Positions 19,742-28,719 of a stretch of DNA of 64,000 nucleotides are shown here, piece by piece. Numbering within the stretch: the stretch's first letter is position 1; every line of letters begins with the position of its first letter. The position numbers and the translations under genes are program-made. Origin of the DNA: Virgibacillus chiguensis (lineage in GTDB: Bacteria > Bacillota > Bacilli > Bacillales > Amphibacillaceae); assembly GCF_900129865.1 (NCBI RefSeq), contig NZ_FQXD01000006.1:124001-188000 (forward strand), in the 5' to 3' direction. A model generated the notes under the pieces. It did no database searches. It saw only the letters and a list, made by a program, of their open reading frames with translations, and had not been told where the DNA came from.

Positions 19742-20944
19742 TTATCCTTCCCCATTACTTACATTAAAATGCTCATGATCGTGTGGGGTAGAGGCAAATA
19801 ATAGTCCTAAACCATGATGATCACCCTCATACCATGCCCCTTGTAGTAATTCTATTTCTCCTTCTCGATTAATAATTTCCAACTTAAAAAAAGCTCCACT
19901 CGTTTGCAAGGCGTGATAAAACGATCCAGGTTGATTCACTTTCTTCCCGTTTACTTTAGTGATCAACGTACCTACGTGAATACCTAACCGATCAGCTGGA
20001 GAATTCGGAAGTACAGCAAGCACTTTTAACGCTTTATCCGTTGATTGAAAATACCCTGGTTTATTTTGTTCGTTAATTCGAAAACGATAGTTTATCCATT
20101 CCCTTCCCAAAATAGCACATATTACCGCTATAAATGAAAACAAGGAATAATACATACTACCTACTGCAAGCGCAGCGACTAGGAAGCTTAATAACAATGT
20201 AGATCGCGCTAGCTTTTTAGCAGCAAATGAAGGGTGTTGCGCACGTACAATATGATCAAAACCGAGAATAAAAGGAATAACTACAAGACCGTATGTCTCC
20301 CCATTTAACGTAAAATAAGGCCAAAAATCGGCAAACGGAGTTAGTGAACCTGTTGGGACAAGTGTAAAAAACGGAAGTACTGTCAGCTTCTTTAAATGAT
20401 GCTGTCCGACCCATATTCCCCGTTTACTAAGTGTCAGCTCTGGATAGGTTACATCGCTTCTGGAGCCAAATAATAAGATGCTCTCGGCAAGCAATAACAG
20501 GGCTAATAAACTAACTAAACCTGAAAGGTGAACATCTACCTGCATACGAAAAGGAAGAATCTTCTCTACGTCTATCCATTCGGGTACAAACATCAAGATT
20601 AAATATGTTCCGCCAATAATATAGCTTGCCGATAGTAAGTTAATTCTTCCCGTTATACTAATCAGTATAGTTATGAAACCGAATAACAATATAACAGGAT
20701 ATGTAAGTGTAACGCCCACACCTAGTGTAAACGCAGAAAGTAACAGTCCTAATACAAACGACATCCAAAACGTATTTTTCCACTCAGAATACAAATCATA
20801 AATTTTAATACCAAAGTCTTCTCTTTCCCGTTTTATCCGCTTCATTCCAGTAACAATAATTAGAATAAAGATCCAGTAAAATAACGGGTTTAAAACCATT
20901 TTACCTATCCCTTTAGCGATTTCCAATAAGCCTGATTCTAACAA
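19742..20944 (-). CDS. minJ: PDZ-domain membrane protein, MinJ-like division topology factor
   Basis: A polytopic protein with about eight hydrophobic segments over the first 300 residues and a C-terminal PDZ domain (LAVLPNSPADRLGIHVGTLITKVNG). B. subtilis MinJ has this layout and bridges DivIVA to MinD at poles and septa; its gene lies near ctpB and ftsEX, as here. The frame opens at an ATG at 20998, but ggggtgat lies just ahead of a TTG at 20944, giving a 400-residue product beginning MLESGLLEIAKG in line with MinJ proteins. Short basic loops such as KRIKREREDFG precede the second helix. Confidence 0.82.
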   Translation of the reverse strand: MLESGLLEIAKGIGKMVLNPLFYWIFILIIVTGMKRIKREREDFGIKIYDLYSEWKNTFWMSFVLGLLLSAFTLGVGVTLTYPVILLFGFITILISITGRINLLSASYIIGGTYLILMFVPEWIDVEKILPFRMQVDVHLSGLVSLLALLLLAESILLFGSRSDVTYPELTLSKRGIWVGQHHLKKLTVLPFFTLVPTGSLTPFADFWPYFTLNGETYGLVVIPFILGFDHIVRAQHPSFAAKKLARSTLLLSFLVAALAVGSMYYSLFSFIAVICAILGREWINYRFRINEQNKPGYFQSTDKALKVLAVLPNSPADRLGIHVGTLITKVNGKKVNQPGSFYHALQTSGAFFKLEIINREGEIELLQGAWYEGDHHGLGLLFASTPHDHEHFNVSNGEG

Positions 20945-21305
20945 GTTTATCACCCCAATAATCAAAGTCGCTTTCCTACAACTTACTATGATCTTCATCG
21001 AGTTAGGTGTCCTAATATATGTTTTGCGTTTATATAGAAGCTGCCAGGCTCTTCATTCAAAAATTTGAAATGCTTGAGGCTGCATAACAGCAGCTACACC
21101 AATTTTTGTAAGTGGCCTTAGTCATAGCCTTTGATACGAGGCATGAATATCACCCCAGTAATGGAAGCTTGACTTTAGGTATGCTCCGTATATTAGGCGC
21201 AACAGCGCTTCATAACTATAGTTTTTTATTGCTACATTCATATGAGACATTTCAGGAAAATCCGCGAGCAAATACTCGCGGACATAAATTTTTATTGCTT
21301 AGAAA
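20945..21305. other. Intergenic region between ctpB and the minJ-like gene
   Basis: About 360 bases. The 67-codon plus frame (21112-21315) has no ribosome site and overlaps the ctpB end; it is rejected. Only the terminator-like hairpin at 21255-21282 is supported. Confidence 0.5.
21255..21282 (-). terminator. Terminator-like hairpin after ctpB
   Basis: Minus strand: tccgcgag / ctcgcgga perfect 8-bp GC-rich stem with a 6-base loop followed by TTTTCC. The T run is short, so termination may be partial. Confidence 0.6.
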
Positions 21306-22757
21306 TTACTTATAAACTTCTTCTAATGCCTTATCTAATTGTTTATCATCTTTCCCATCACGAATGCTTTTAATAACTTGGGTTTCGATCAGCTTAGCTG
21401 TCTGCGCATCAATTTCACCAGATGTTGGCAAATCATTATCTTGTTGAAAAGAAATTACTGCTTGTTTTGTTTCTATACTAAAGTAGCCATCTGTACGTCC
21501 AGGATCGTAATCTAACCCTTGAAGCATAACTTGGATATTTTTAATTTTATCTCCCGTTTGGTCTTGCTTTAAAGGCTCTTTGATTTCAACAGGGCTTGTA
21601 TAGTAATATTCAGGCTGTTTTTGGTTAATAGTAGGTTGGACACCTTTCTCATGTATCCATTTCCCCTTTGGTGACAACCATTTAAAAAAAGTGAGTTTAA
21701 TGGTACTTTCATCCCCTAAAGGAACTGCTTGCTGAATCGTTCCTTTACCAAAACTTGGTTGCCCAACTACGTCATAACCCATTTCTTTCATAGCCACAGC
21801 TAATATTTCTGATGCTGAGGCACTTCCTTCATCTATAATGACACTGATCGGATACTTTTTCTTTTCCTTTAAATCGGAATAATATGGTGTTTTGTTACCT
21901 TTTTGGTCTTCTACTTGTAAGTAAGGCATATCTTCTGGAACAAATTGTTTTAAAATATCTTCAATGACATTTAACAACCCACCAGGATTTCCTCGAACGT
22001 CAATCACTAATCCTTCAATACCATCGTCTTCCATTTTTGTCAGCTGTTCATTGAACTCCTGAGCTGTGCGTTCGGAAAAATTCGTCACTTCTAAAATACC
22101 TGTTTTTTTACCGTCTACATTCTTCGTTTTACTGTATACCGTTTCTTGAGGAATAGTGTCTCTTACTATTGTCACTTTAAAAGGTTCCGCAACTCCAGCT
22201 CGGCGGATTGTTAACTCCACTTCGGTTCCTTTCTCTCCTCGTATCTTAGCGACAGATTCATTTTGACTTAAGCCTTCTAAGCTTTTCCCGTCAACTTTAA
22301 GCACTTGATCATTTGGTCGTAATCCTGCTTTTTCAGCTGGAGAGTCCTTCACCGGAGCTACTATACTTAATACATCGTCTACTTTATTTACCTCTGCTCC
22401 TATCCCTTCAAATGAAGACTCAATTTGCTCATTAAATTTCTTCATTGTTTCTGCATCCATATAAGAACTGTATGGATCTTCCAATGTAGAAAGCATGCCT
22501 TGAATCGCACCTTCCGTTAACTGCTTATCATCAATATCTTCTAAGTAGTTTTCTTTAATTAACCGAAATGCTTGATCCACTTTTTCCATATCTTGGGTTA
22601 TTGCTTCATTGGCAGTCGTTTCACCACCTAATTTCATTGACTGTTCTGTAGGCGGAGTTGTTTTCTGAGCTAGCTTCACTCCCGTGTAACCTCCAGCCAG
22701 ACCAATAGCTAAAGCTAATATAAAAAGTAGTACAATATGTAGCTTTCTTAATTTCAT
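21306..22757 (-). CDS. ctpB: Carboxy-terminal processing protease CtpB (S41)
   Basis: Secreted or membrane-anchored serine protease of 483 residues. An N-terminal signal-anchor (LHIVLLFILALAIGLAGGY) is followed by the CTP/tail-protease domain with a PDZ module near residues 115-200 (VKDSPAEKAGLRPNDQVLKVDG), the catalytic serine in DEGSASASEIL near residue 315 and the lysine in FGKGTIQ about 25 residues later. A peptidoglycan-binding domain 1 (IKNIQVMLQGLDYDPGRTDGYF) closes the protein. In B. subtilis CtpB cleaves SpoIVFA to help activate SigK. It lies downstream of ftsEX as in B. subtilis, with an M23 gene in between. Confidence 0.93.
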   Translation of the reverse strand: MKLRKLHIVLLFILALAIGLAGGYTGVKLAQKTTPPTEQSMKLGGETTANEAITQDMEKVDQAFRLIKENYLEDIDDKQLTEGAIQGMLSTLEDPYSSYMDAETMKKFNEQIESSFEGIGAEVNKVDDVLSIVAPVKDSPAEKAGLRPNDQVLKVDGKSLEGLSQNESVAKIRGEKGTEVELTIRRAGVAEPFKVTIVRDTIPQETVYSKTKNVDGKKTGILEVTNFSERTAQEFNEQLTKMEDDGIEGLVIDVRGNPGGLLNVIEDILKQFVPEDMPYLQVEDQKGNKTPYYSDLKEKKKYPISVIIDEGSASASEILAVAMKEMGYDVVGQPSFGKGTIQQAVPLGDESTIKLTFFKWLSPKGKWIHEKGVQPTINQKQPEYYYTSPVEIKEPLKQDQTGDKIKNIQVMLQGLDYDPGRTDGYFSIETKQAVISFQQDNDLPTSGEIDAQTAKLIETQVIKSIRDGKDDKQLDKALEEVYK

Positions 22758-23113
22758 CCTTTCACCTCAACTCATTAAACATAAGAATCTCACTTGTGCA
22801 AACCTTCAAACCAACTGTCAATTAGTAACAAACAAGCGTTGTAGGAGCATGCTTCAATATGTTAAAATATTCTCTTGTTATCATAACATATGCAATTCAA
22901 AAATTAATTACCATCGCTATTCCGTTTTGGAGAGATTTTTTAACTTTCTTCTCAATACATTTATAAACATACCTATCCATGAAATAGGTAAATCCTAAGA
23001 GGCTGCCTAAACTCATCCAATCATTCAGCTTCTCTTTATGATGTCATTATACATGTTATCAGCAAAAAAGGCATCAATCGAATTAGAAATTGATTGATGC
23101 CTTTAGATTAAAA
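22758..23113. other. Intergenic region between the M23 gene and ctpB
   Basis: About 355 AT-rich bases without an open frame of note. The M23 terminator lies at 23063-23104; the rest probably carries the ctpB promoter, but none stood out. Confidence 0.45.
23063..23104 (-). terminator. Terminator after the M23 hydrolase gene
   Basis: Perfect 10-bp stem ggcatcaatc / gattgatgcc with a 12-base loop; TTTTTT follows on the minus strand and TTTAG on the plus strand. Confidence 0.85.
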
Positions 23114-24526
23114 CTAATTTAAAACTGTCATTGGATCAATGGAATTACTTTTAGAACCATTCCAACCACCGCGATGAACTTCAAAATGCAAATGTGGCCC
23201 TGTAGATTGCCCAGTATTTCCACTAGCACCAATAACTTGGCCAGCACTTACAGTTTGACCTTGACTTACTCCGATACTATTTAAATGAGCATATAAGGTT
23301 GTATAAGATTGTCCATTTATATTATGTGACACTAAAATAACATTTCCATAACCTGACATCCCAGCTTGAGAAGCCGAATTCGTCATAATAACAACTCCAG
23401 ATGCTGCCGAACGAACCGGCGTACCTATTGGCGCACCGAAATCTGTACCATGGTGCATTGATCCCCAACGAGTGCCATAATGAGAAGTGATTGGCGCAGA
23501 GATAGGATACATCATATCCCCTCCCATATTTTGTTCAGGAGCTGGCGCTGGTGCCGGTGCTGAACCACCACTTGAACTTGAACTAGAGCTACTATTAGCA
23601 GAAGATGAATGATTATTGGACTTAGGTTTCGTTTTTTCTTGTTTTGCTTGTTGCGCTGCTTTTTCTTTAGCTAGCTGCTCTAATTCACTCTTTTGTGATT
23701 GAGCAAGCTGTTTTGCTTTTTCCGCTGCTTCAGCCTGTTGTGCCAAAATTTCTTGTTCTTCTTCTACACTTACTTTGTATGCTTCCAATTCTTTGTGTTC
23801 TTCTTCCAAGCTCGCCATTAGTGTTTCTTTTTTCGACAATTGTTTATCTAACTGTCCTTTTAAAGCAACTAAATCCTGTTTTTGAGCTTGCAAGGATTGT
23901 TTTCGTTCTTCCACTTCGGACTTTTTATTTTCTACGTCTACTTTATTTTTTTCCACAGTTATTTTATCTGCTTCATGCTGCTCCATAATCGATTTATCTT
24001 GATCCATAATCGTGTTTACAGCAGATGAACGACTAATAAAATCACCAAAACTTTTCGATCCTAAAATTACTTCTATGTATTTCATAGAGCCACCATTTTG
24101 CTGAATATTACGCAGACGATCTTTTAATAATCCTTCTCGTTTAGCAATACGTTCTTTAAGAATAGTAATCTCTTTCTTGAGCTTTTGAATTTGTTTTCCT
24201 AATTCCTCTATTTGTTGATTGGTGTTACTGATCTCTGTTTCTTTCGTTGTTATTTGCTCTAACGTTTTTTGTAGATCTGTATCAATTGAATGAATTTCTT
24301 TTTCAACAGATCCTTGTTTATCTAGGTTTTTATTAATCTTTTTATCTGTTTTATCTGTGTCACGCTGTAACTTACCTTGTTTTTCTTCAAGTTGTTTTTG
24401 TTGTTGTTGCAATGCATCAATTTTTTCATTTAAATCTGTCGTTGATTCTGCGGATATGGAAGTCGTTGATAATGTGATGGTAGAAGCTGCAACAATGGTT
24501 GATAATAGGACTGGAAACTTTCTCAT
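23114..24526 (-). CDS. Coiled-coil M23 metallopeptidase (EnvC-like cell-wall hydrolase)
   Basis: Secreted protein of 470 residues. A signal peptide (LLSTIVAASTITLSTTSISAES) is followed by two long coiled-coil stretches (residues about 30-135 and 170-290, rich in Q, K and E), a serine/alanine/proline linker, and a C-terminal LytM/M23 domain. All zinc and catalytic residues are there: HHGTDFGAP, YAHLNSIG and GPHLHFEVH. The arrangement next to ftsE-ftsX matches peptidoglycan hydrolases or activators gated by FtsEX through a coiled coil. The ATG at 24526 is preferred over a GTG at 24538 because of the aaggtga site. Confidence 0.88.
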   Translation of the reverse strand: MRKFPVLLSTIVAASTITLSTTSISAESTTDLNEKIDALQQQQKQLEEKQGKLQRDTDKTDKKINKNLDKQGSVEKEIHSIDTDLQKTLEQITTKETEISNTNQQIEELGKQIQKLKKEITILKERIAKREGLLKDRLRNIQQNGGSMKYIEVILGSKSFGDFISRSSAVNTIMDQDKSIMEQHEADKITVEKNKVDVENKKSEVEERKQSLQAQKQDLVALKGQLDKQLSKKETLMASLEEEHKELEAYKVSVEEEQEILAQQAEAAEKAKQLAQSQKSELEQLAKEKAAQQAKQEKTKPKSNNHSSSANSSSSSSSSGGSAPAPAPAPEQNMGGDMMYPISAPITSHYGTRWGSMHHGTDFGAPIGTPVRSAASGVVIMTNSASQAGMSGYGNVILVSHNINGQSYTTLYAHLNSIGVSQGQTVSAGQVIGASGNTGQSTGPHLHFEVHRGGWNGSKSNSIDPMTVLN

Positions 24527-24629
24527 TGGTCTGTTCACCTTTCCCTCTGTTTTTGTTATGTTCTACATAGAGAGATGTCAAAGGACATCTCAGCATATGC
24601 ATGTTCATGGTGTCAATAAAAATATTTGG

Positions 24630-25523
24630 TTAGACTTTTAGGAATTTCCTAACACTCATCAAACTTCCCCAAACACCTATAGCTGCACCAATTGCTAAAA
24701 TAATTCCCGATAGCTGAAAAGCGAAAGGAGCATAAGGTAAAAGTTCAATAAATTTGTACGTCGTTTGCTTACTTAGAATATCTTCTACGTAATAATACCC
24801 AGTAAGCACAATAATAATTGGTATAATCGAACCCATTACACCCAGTAATAATCCTTCCACGAAGAATGGCCACCTAATAAAACCATTGGTCGCACCAACT
24901 AGTTTCATAATGCCAATTTCTTTACTTCTAGCCATAATCGTGATTTTAATCGTGTTTGAAATTAAGAATATAGCCGTAAATACTAACCCAATTATTAACA
25001 CTAAACCAATCGTTCTTGCATACTTGTTAAACTCAAATAATTTTTTCACAACGTCTTGTCCATAAACGACATCTTCTACAGCTGACATTTGTTTAATTTC
25101 TTCAGCTATAGCTGATGTATCTTCAGGCTGTTTTGCCTTCACAATATAAACATGGTTCAATGGATTGTCCTGCTCAAACATTTCCCAAGCTTGTCCATCC
25201 TCTCCCATGCTTTCAATTAACTTTTTTAACTCATCATCTTTGGAAGAAAAAACAGCAGAATCAATGTTTTCTAATTTATTGATAGATTCTCCTAAAGCTT
25301 GGATATCTTCCTGAGTCGCCGTTTGTTCTATCATGACATCAAGTTGGACATCTCTTTCTATGTTGTCTGCCATTTCGTTTAAATTCAGCATTAAAGCTAA
25401 GAAAGCAGCAACTAAAATTAATGTCGTTGTCACAGCTGCAATCGAGGCCATTGTCATCCATCCATTACGCCGGATGTTTTTAAATCCTTCACGTATATGT
25501 CGCATAAGTATTCTAACCTTCAT
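24630..25523 (-). CDS. ftsX: Cell division protein FtsX
   Basis: Membrane subunit of the FtsEX ABC-type complex, 297 residues. There is an N-terminal cytoplasmic stretch (RHIREGFKNIRRNGWMTMASI), a first transmembrane helix near 30, a large extracellular loop (about residues 55-165) that contacts the cell-wall hydrolase, and three C-terminal transmembrane helices. The EIGIMKLVGATNGFIRWPF segment is the coupling region to the ATPase. The real start is the ATG at 25523, with gaggtga eight bases upstream, so it overlaps the ftsE stop by 11 bases and the two are translationally coupled. The frame upstream of this is an artefact of overlap. Confidence 0.95.
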   Translation of the reverse strand: MKVRILMRHIREGFKNIRRNGWMTMASIAAVTTTLILVAAFLALMLNLNEMADNIERDVQLDVMIEQTATQEDIQALGESINKLENIDSAVFSSKDDELKKLIESMGEDGQAWEMFEQDNPLNHVYIVKAKQPEDTSAIAEEIKQMSAVEDVVYGQDVVKKLFEFNKYARTIGLVLIIGLVFTAIFLISNTIKITIMARSKEIGIMKLVGATNGFIRWPFFVEGLLLGVMGSIIPIIIVLTGYYYVEDILSKQTTYKFIELLPYAPFAFQLSGIILAIGAAIGVWGSLMSVRKFLKV

Positions 25524-26199
25524 AGCCGTATTCACCTCGATGTTCATCTCTAACAATTAACCCGTCTTCAATTGCAACAACACGGTTTTTAAAAGTATTG
25601 ACAATCTCTTTACTATGTGTAGCCATAATGACTGTTGTTCCACGGTCATTGATTTCCTGCAAAACCTTCATAATTCCCCATGAAGTATCTGGGTCTAAGT
25701 TACCTGTTGGTTCATCAGCAATAACAATCTTAGGGTAGTTCACAATAGCTCGTGCAATCGATACACGTTGTTGCTCACCTCCTGATAATTCATGAGGGAG
25801 AAATCTAGCTTTATTTTTCAAGCCGACTAAATCTAGTACTTCCATGACGCGTGTTCGAATAAGTGATGGATGGGACTCGATTACTTCCATCGCAAAAGCT
25901 ACGTTTTCATAGACTGTCAGTTTAGATAACAATTTAAAATCCTGATAAACGACCCCAACATTTCTCCGCAGCAAAGGCACTTGCTTTTCTTTTAATTCAT
26001 TAACATTCATTTCATTTACATAAACCGTTCCTTTTGTTGGCTTTACTTCTCGGAAAATTAGCCGAATAAATGTGGACTTACCTGCACCACTTGGACCAAC
26101 TATGTATACAAATTCACCACGATCAATATTTATATTTATTCCATTTAGTGCCGAAACACCATTATTATACGTTTTATATACATCTTTCATATGTATCAT
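25513..26199 (-). CDS. ftsE: Cell division ATP-binding protein FtsE
   Basis: ABC ATPase of 228 residues that powers FtsX. Walker A GPSGAGKST, Q-loop YQDF, signature LSGGEQQRVSIARA, Walker B IVIADEPTGNLD and the H-loop MATHS are all present in order. The start MIHMKDVYKTY is set by the aaggtgat site eight bases before it; the frame extends 35 codons upstream without support. In B. subtilis FtsEX activates the CwlO hydrolase; here a coiled-coil M23 hydrolase is encoded directly downstream. Confidence 0.96.
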   Translation of the reverse strand: MIHMKDVYKTYNNGVSALNGININIDRGEFVYIVGPSGAGKSTFIRLIFREVKPTKGTVYVNEMNVNELKEKQVPLLRRNVGVVYQDFKLLSKLTVYENVAFAMEVIESHPSLIRTRVMEVLDLVGLKNKARFLPHELSGGEQQRVSIARAIVNYPKIVIADEPTGNLDPDTSWGIMKVLQEINDRGTTVIMATHSKEIVNTFKNRVVAIEDGLIVRDEHRGEYGYEG

Positions 26200-26745
26200 T
26201 TTATTAATCACCTTTATTTTTTTAATGTAGCGTGCCACGTTAAGCATGATGCACATCGTCAAACAGAATAGGAACCTTTTATCATTATGAGGCAATAATA
26301 TCATATAATTGGCATAACTGAAGGGTTCTAAACAATTTGGATATGTAGACGTAGGTCTTTCTCACTCCCCCTTTTTGCGCAAAATCCACTTTTGAGGATA
26401 GTGACTCTAGCACGTTTAAAAATCGAGTTAAGATAACCACTCATAAATGTTTCGAGGAGTGTGTCTACATAATTATAACATCTTTCCGCACCATTTTTAG
26501 ACACAAAATTATTACATTTGTATTTCAAAGTGAGGCTTATGTGAAATAAATTGTCATATTATAGAAAATCAAGTGACTTTTGTACTATTTTCAGGAGTGG
26601 ATATACTTACCAATCCCGATTATGTCGTAAGTGAAAAGAAGCAATTGCCGAAGAAGGGCTCTACGCATATTTGGAAGATTTAGATACTTGTTTAAGTAAC
26701 TTCACTTGTATAAAAGCAAAAATTTAGCATTTTTTTAACAAACAA

Positions 26746-26781
26746 AAAACAGCAGCAATTGTAAAAGGCTACTGTTTTTTC
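26746..26781 (+). terminator. Terminator-like hairpin of unknown partner
   Basis: Plus strand: aaaacagcagc / gctactgtttt stem with an 11-base loop, then TTTTTTC. No plus-strand gene is recognised upstream, so it may end the transcript of a decayed gene or a small RNA. Confidence 0.45.
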
Positions 26782-26816
26782 TTAATTTAAGGTGTAGCAA
26801 CTCATCGTGAATAATT

Positions 26817-26920
26817 GTGAACTTCAGCGACTTCTACGTGAACTTCGAGTAACTATTTTGTGAACTTCAGCGATTTTTTATAAAACTCAACCGAAAATAT
26901 GATGAACTTCAGCGACTTTT
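26817..26920 (+). repeat. Five-unit direct repeat with a period of about 21 bp
   Basis: Units resembling gtgaacttcagcgactt begin near 26818, 26839, 26861, 26882 and 26903. Units 1, 3 and 5 are near identical, unit 2 is altered after tgaacttc and unit 4 (taaaactcaaccga) is degenerate. The spacing of 21-22 bases is two helical turns. No coding role is visible. Confidence 0.65.
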
Positions 26921-26959
26921 CAAATCCGTTTAGAAGTTTTCGTCCATGCAGAGCGCATA

Positions 26960-26998
26960 TATAAAAAGCTTACTTGTTTATTTTTCCAAGTAAGCTTT
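26960..26998 (-). terminator. Terminator after cccB
   Basis: Perfect 12-bp stem aaagcttacttg / caagtaagcttt with a 10-base loop; TTTTTATAT follows on the minus strand. Confidence 0.85.
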
Positions 26999-27011
26999 GT
27001 TAATAAATTCA

Positions 27012-27371
27012 TTATTTCTTTTCTGCTAACCAATCAGCAAGTAATTGAACATCATCGCCTTTAGCCATGTTTTCAGGCATACTTCCTTTTCCATTTTTAA
27101 TAATGTCTGCAATTTCTTCTGAAGAATACTTTGATCCTACATCTGTCAAAGCAGGGCCATTACCGCCAGATAAGTCTGCTCCGTGGCAGCTTAAACAATT
27201 ATCCTGATAGACTCCTTCAGCAGCTGTAGCATCTACACTTCCACCATTTTCCTCTGTTTTTGTATCGTCCTTATCAGCTGGTTTTTCGGAAGCATTTTCA
27301 TCATCGCCGCCCCCACATGCGCCCAACACTAATACAGTACCAAACAGCATTGCTAATAACCATTTTTTCAT
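27012..27371 (-). CDS. cccB: Cytochrome c551, lipoprotein (CccB-like)
   Basis: A 119-residue membrane-anchored c-type cytochrome that carries electrons on the outer face of the membrane. The lipobox VLGAC places the lipidated cysteine at residue 19, followed by a charged, disordered linker. The heme site CLSCH is at residues 59-63 and the axial methionine is in GSMPENM near 99-103. The start MKKWLLAM has an aggggg site nine bases upstream; the frame opens 11 codons earlier without support. Its position next to prfB matches B. subtilis. Confidence 0.93.
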   Translation of the reverse strand: MKKWLLAMLFGTVLVLGACGGGDDENASEKPADKDDTKTEENGGSVDATAAEGVYQDNCLSCHGADLSGGNGPALTDVGSKYSSEEIADIIKNGKGSMPENMAKGDDVQLLADWLAEKK

Positions 27372-27543
27372 GATTCTAATCCCCCTAACTATGTTATTAA
27401 TCATATATCAATTCTATTATAACCAAAGACTACTGTTTTAAAACTCTTTCTGTTTCCAAATATTACTACAAAAAAGGCGCTAAAGGTTGATAGGTCAACT
27501 CGCAAAGTCAATTATGACGAATTTATGAAAAATTAATATTGCT

Positions 27544-28645
27544 TTAATTCACCTGTTGTCTTAGATAAGCATCAATAAACGAATCAATTTCTCCATCCAT
27601 AACCGCTTGCGTATTACCAACTTCTACATTTGTGCGATGATCTTTCACCATAGAATAGGGATGAAAAACGTAAGAACGAATTTGACTACCCCAACCAATT
27701 TCCATTTGGTCACCACGAATTTCAGCCAATTCCTGCTTTTGTTTTTCAATTTCACGTTGATATAATTTTGACTTTAGCATTTTCATAGCTGCTTCTCGGT
27801 TTTTAATTTGAGACCGTTCATTTTGACAAGTAACAATGATGTTTGTCGGTACATGCGTAATACGTACAGCAGAATCCGTTGTATTTACGTGTTGGCCGCC
27901 TGCTCCGCTAGCACGGTACGTATCGATTTTTATATCTTCCGACTTTACTTCGATATCTACATCCTCCGTCATTTCTGGCGTCACTTCACACGAAACAAAC
28001 GACGTATGTCTTCTACCCGATGAATCAAACGGTGATATTCGTACAAGGCGATGTACACCTTTTTCTGCTTTTAAATAACCATAAGCATTATGTCCTTTAA
28101 TGAGCAATGTTACACTTTTAATTCCTGCTTCATCACCTGGTAAATAATTTAACGTCTCAACTTGAAATTTCTTTCTCTCTGCCCAGCGCTGATACATTCG
28201 TAACAGCATGCTTCCCCAGTCTTGAGATTCCGTGCCACCCGCACCAGGGTGTAATTCCAAGATAGCGTTATTGGCATCATATGGATCGCTCAAAAGAATT
28301 TGTAATTCAAAGTCATTGAATTGTTGTCGTAAAGAAGTTAATTGCTGAATTAAATCTTCTAATAGCTCTTGATCATTCTCTTCTTTTACAAGCTCATAAG
28401 AAACTTCTAAATTATCAAGCTGTTGCTCAAGCTGAGAAAAATTATTGACATATGTTTTTAAATGATTCATTTCATTGATGACGCCTTGAGCTTTTTCTTG
28501 CTCGTCCCAAAATTCAGGAGCAGTCATTTGTAGCTCTAATTCATGAATACGCTCTGTCTTTGCCTCTAAGTCAAAGAGACCCCCTAAAATCGTTGATGCG
28601 GCCATTCATCTTATCTAAATCGTTTCTAATATCTACTAGTTCCAA
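27544..28645 (-). CDS. prfB: Peptide chain release factor 2, with programmed frameshift
   Basis: Release factor for UGA and UAA stops. The gene is in two frames: the first 24 codons run from a TTG at 28645 ([20 protein letters not shown]) to CTT at 28574-28576, then an in-frame TGA at 28571-28573; one base is skipped and reading continues with GAC at 28570-28572 to the stop at 27544, giving 366 residues. The catalytic GGQ is in SGAGGQHVN; the stop-recognition region reads SPF in VRISPFDS, typical of RF2. The long frame beginning MAASTILGG is the wrong start. A gaggtga site precedes the TTG. It lies directly downstream of secA. Confidence 0.96.
28570..28585 (-). promoter_or_regulatory. Programmed +1 frameshift site in prfB
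   Basis: Minus strand reads AGGGGG TCT CTT TGA C. The internal Shine-Dalgarno AGGGGG (28580-28585), a slippery CTT and the UGA stop followed by C are the classical autoregulatory site: low RF2 slows termination at UGA and favours the shift. Confidence 0.95.
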
Positions 28646-28687
28646 TTCAATCACCTCTATGTAATTATTGTTGCCAAAGCGTCAGGA

Positions 28688-28711
28688 AAGCACTCCGTTT
28701 TTGGAGTGCTT
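28688..28711 (-). terminator. Hairpin between secA and prfB
   Basis: Perfect 9-bp stem aagcactcc / ggagtgctt with a 6-base loop. On the minus strand only TTTCC follows, so it may be an attenuator that lets part of the transcript continue into prfB. Confidence 0.5.
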
Positions 28712-28719
28712 CTTCCTTT

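Larger units (their letters stand above)
26200..27011. other. Long intergenic region between cccB and ftsE
   Basis: About 810 bases. A 66-codon minus frame (26328-26528) has no ribosome site or recognisable domain and is rejected. Present are a terminator-like hairpin near 26746-26781, a five-unit direct repeat at 26817-26920 and the cccB terminator at 26960-26998. A short frame ending at about 26727 (reading EEGLYAYLEDLDTCL) might be a gene remnant but is unrecognised. Confidence 0.45.

Noticed and set aside
26328-26528. 66-codon minus-strand frame upstream of ftsE
   Set aside because: No ribosome site; composition like spacer; no family resemblance.
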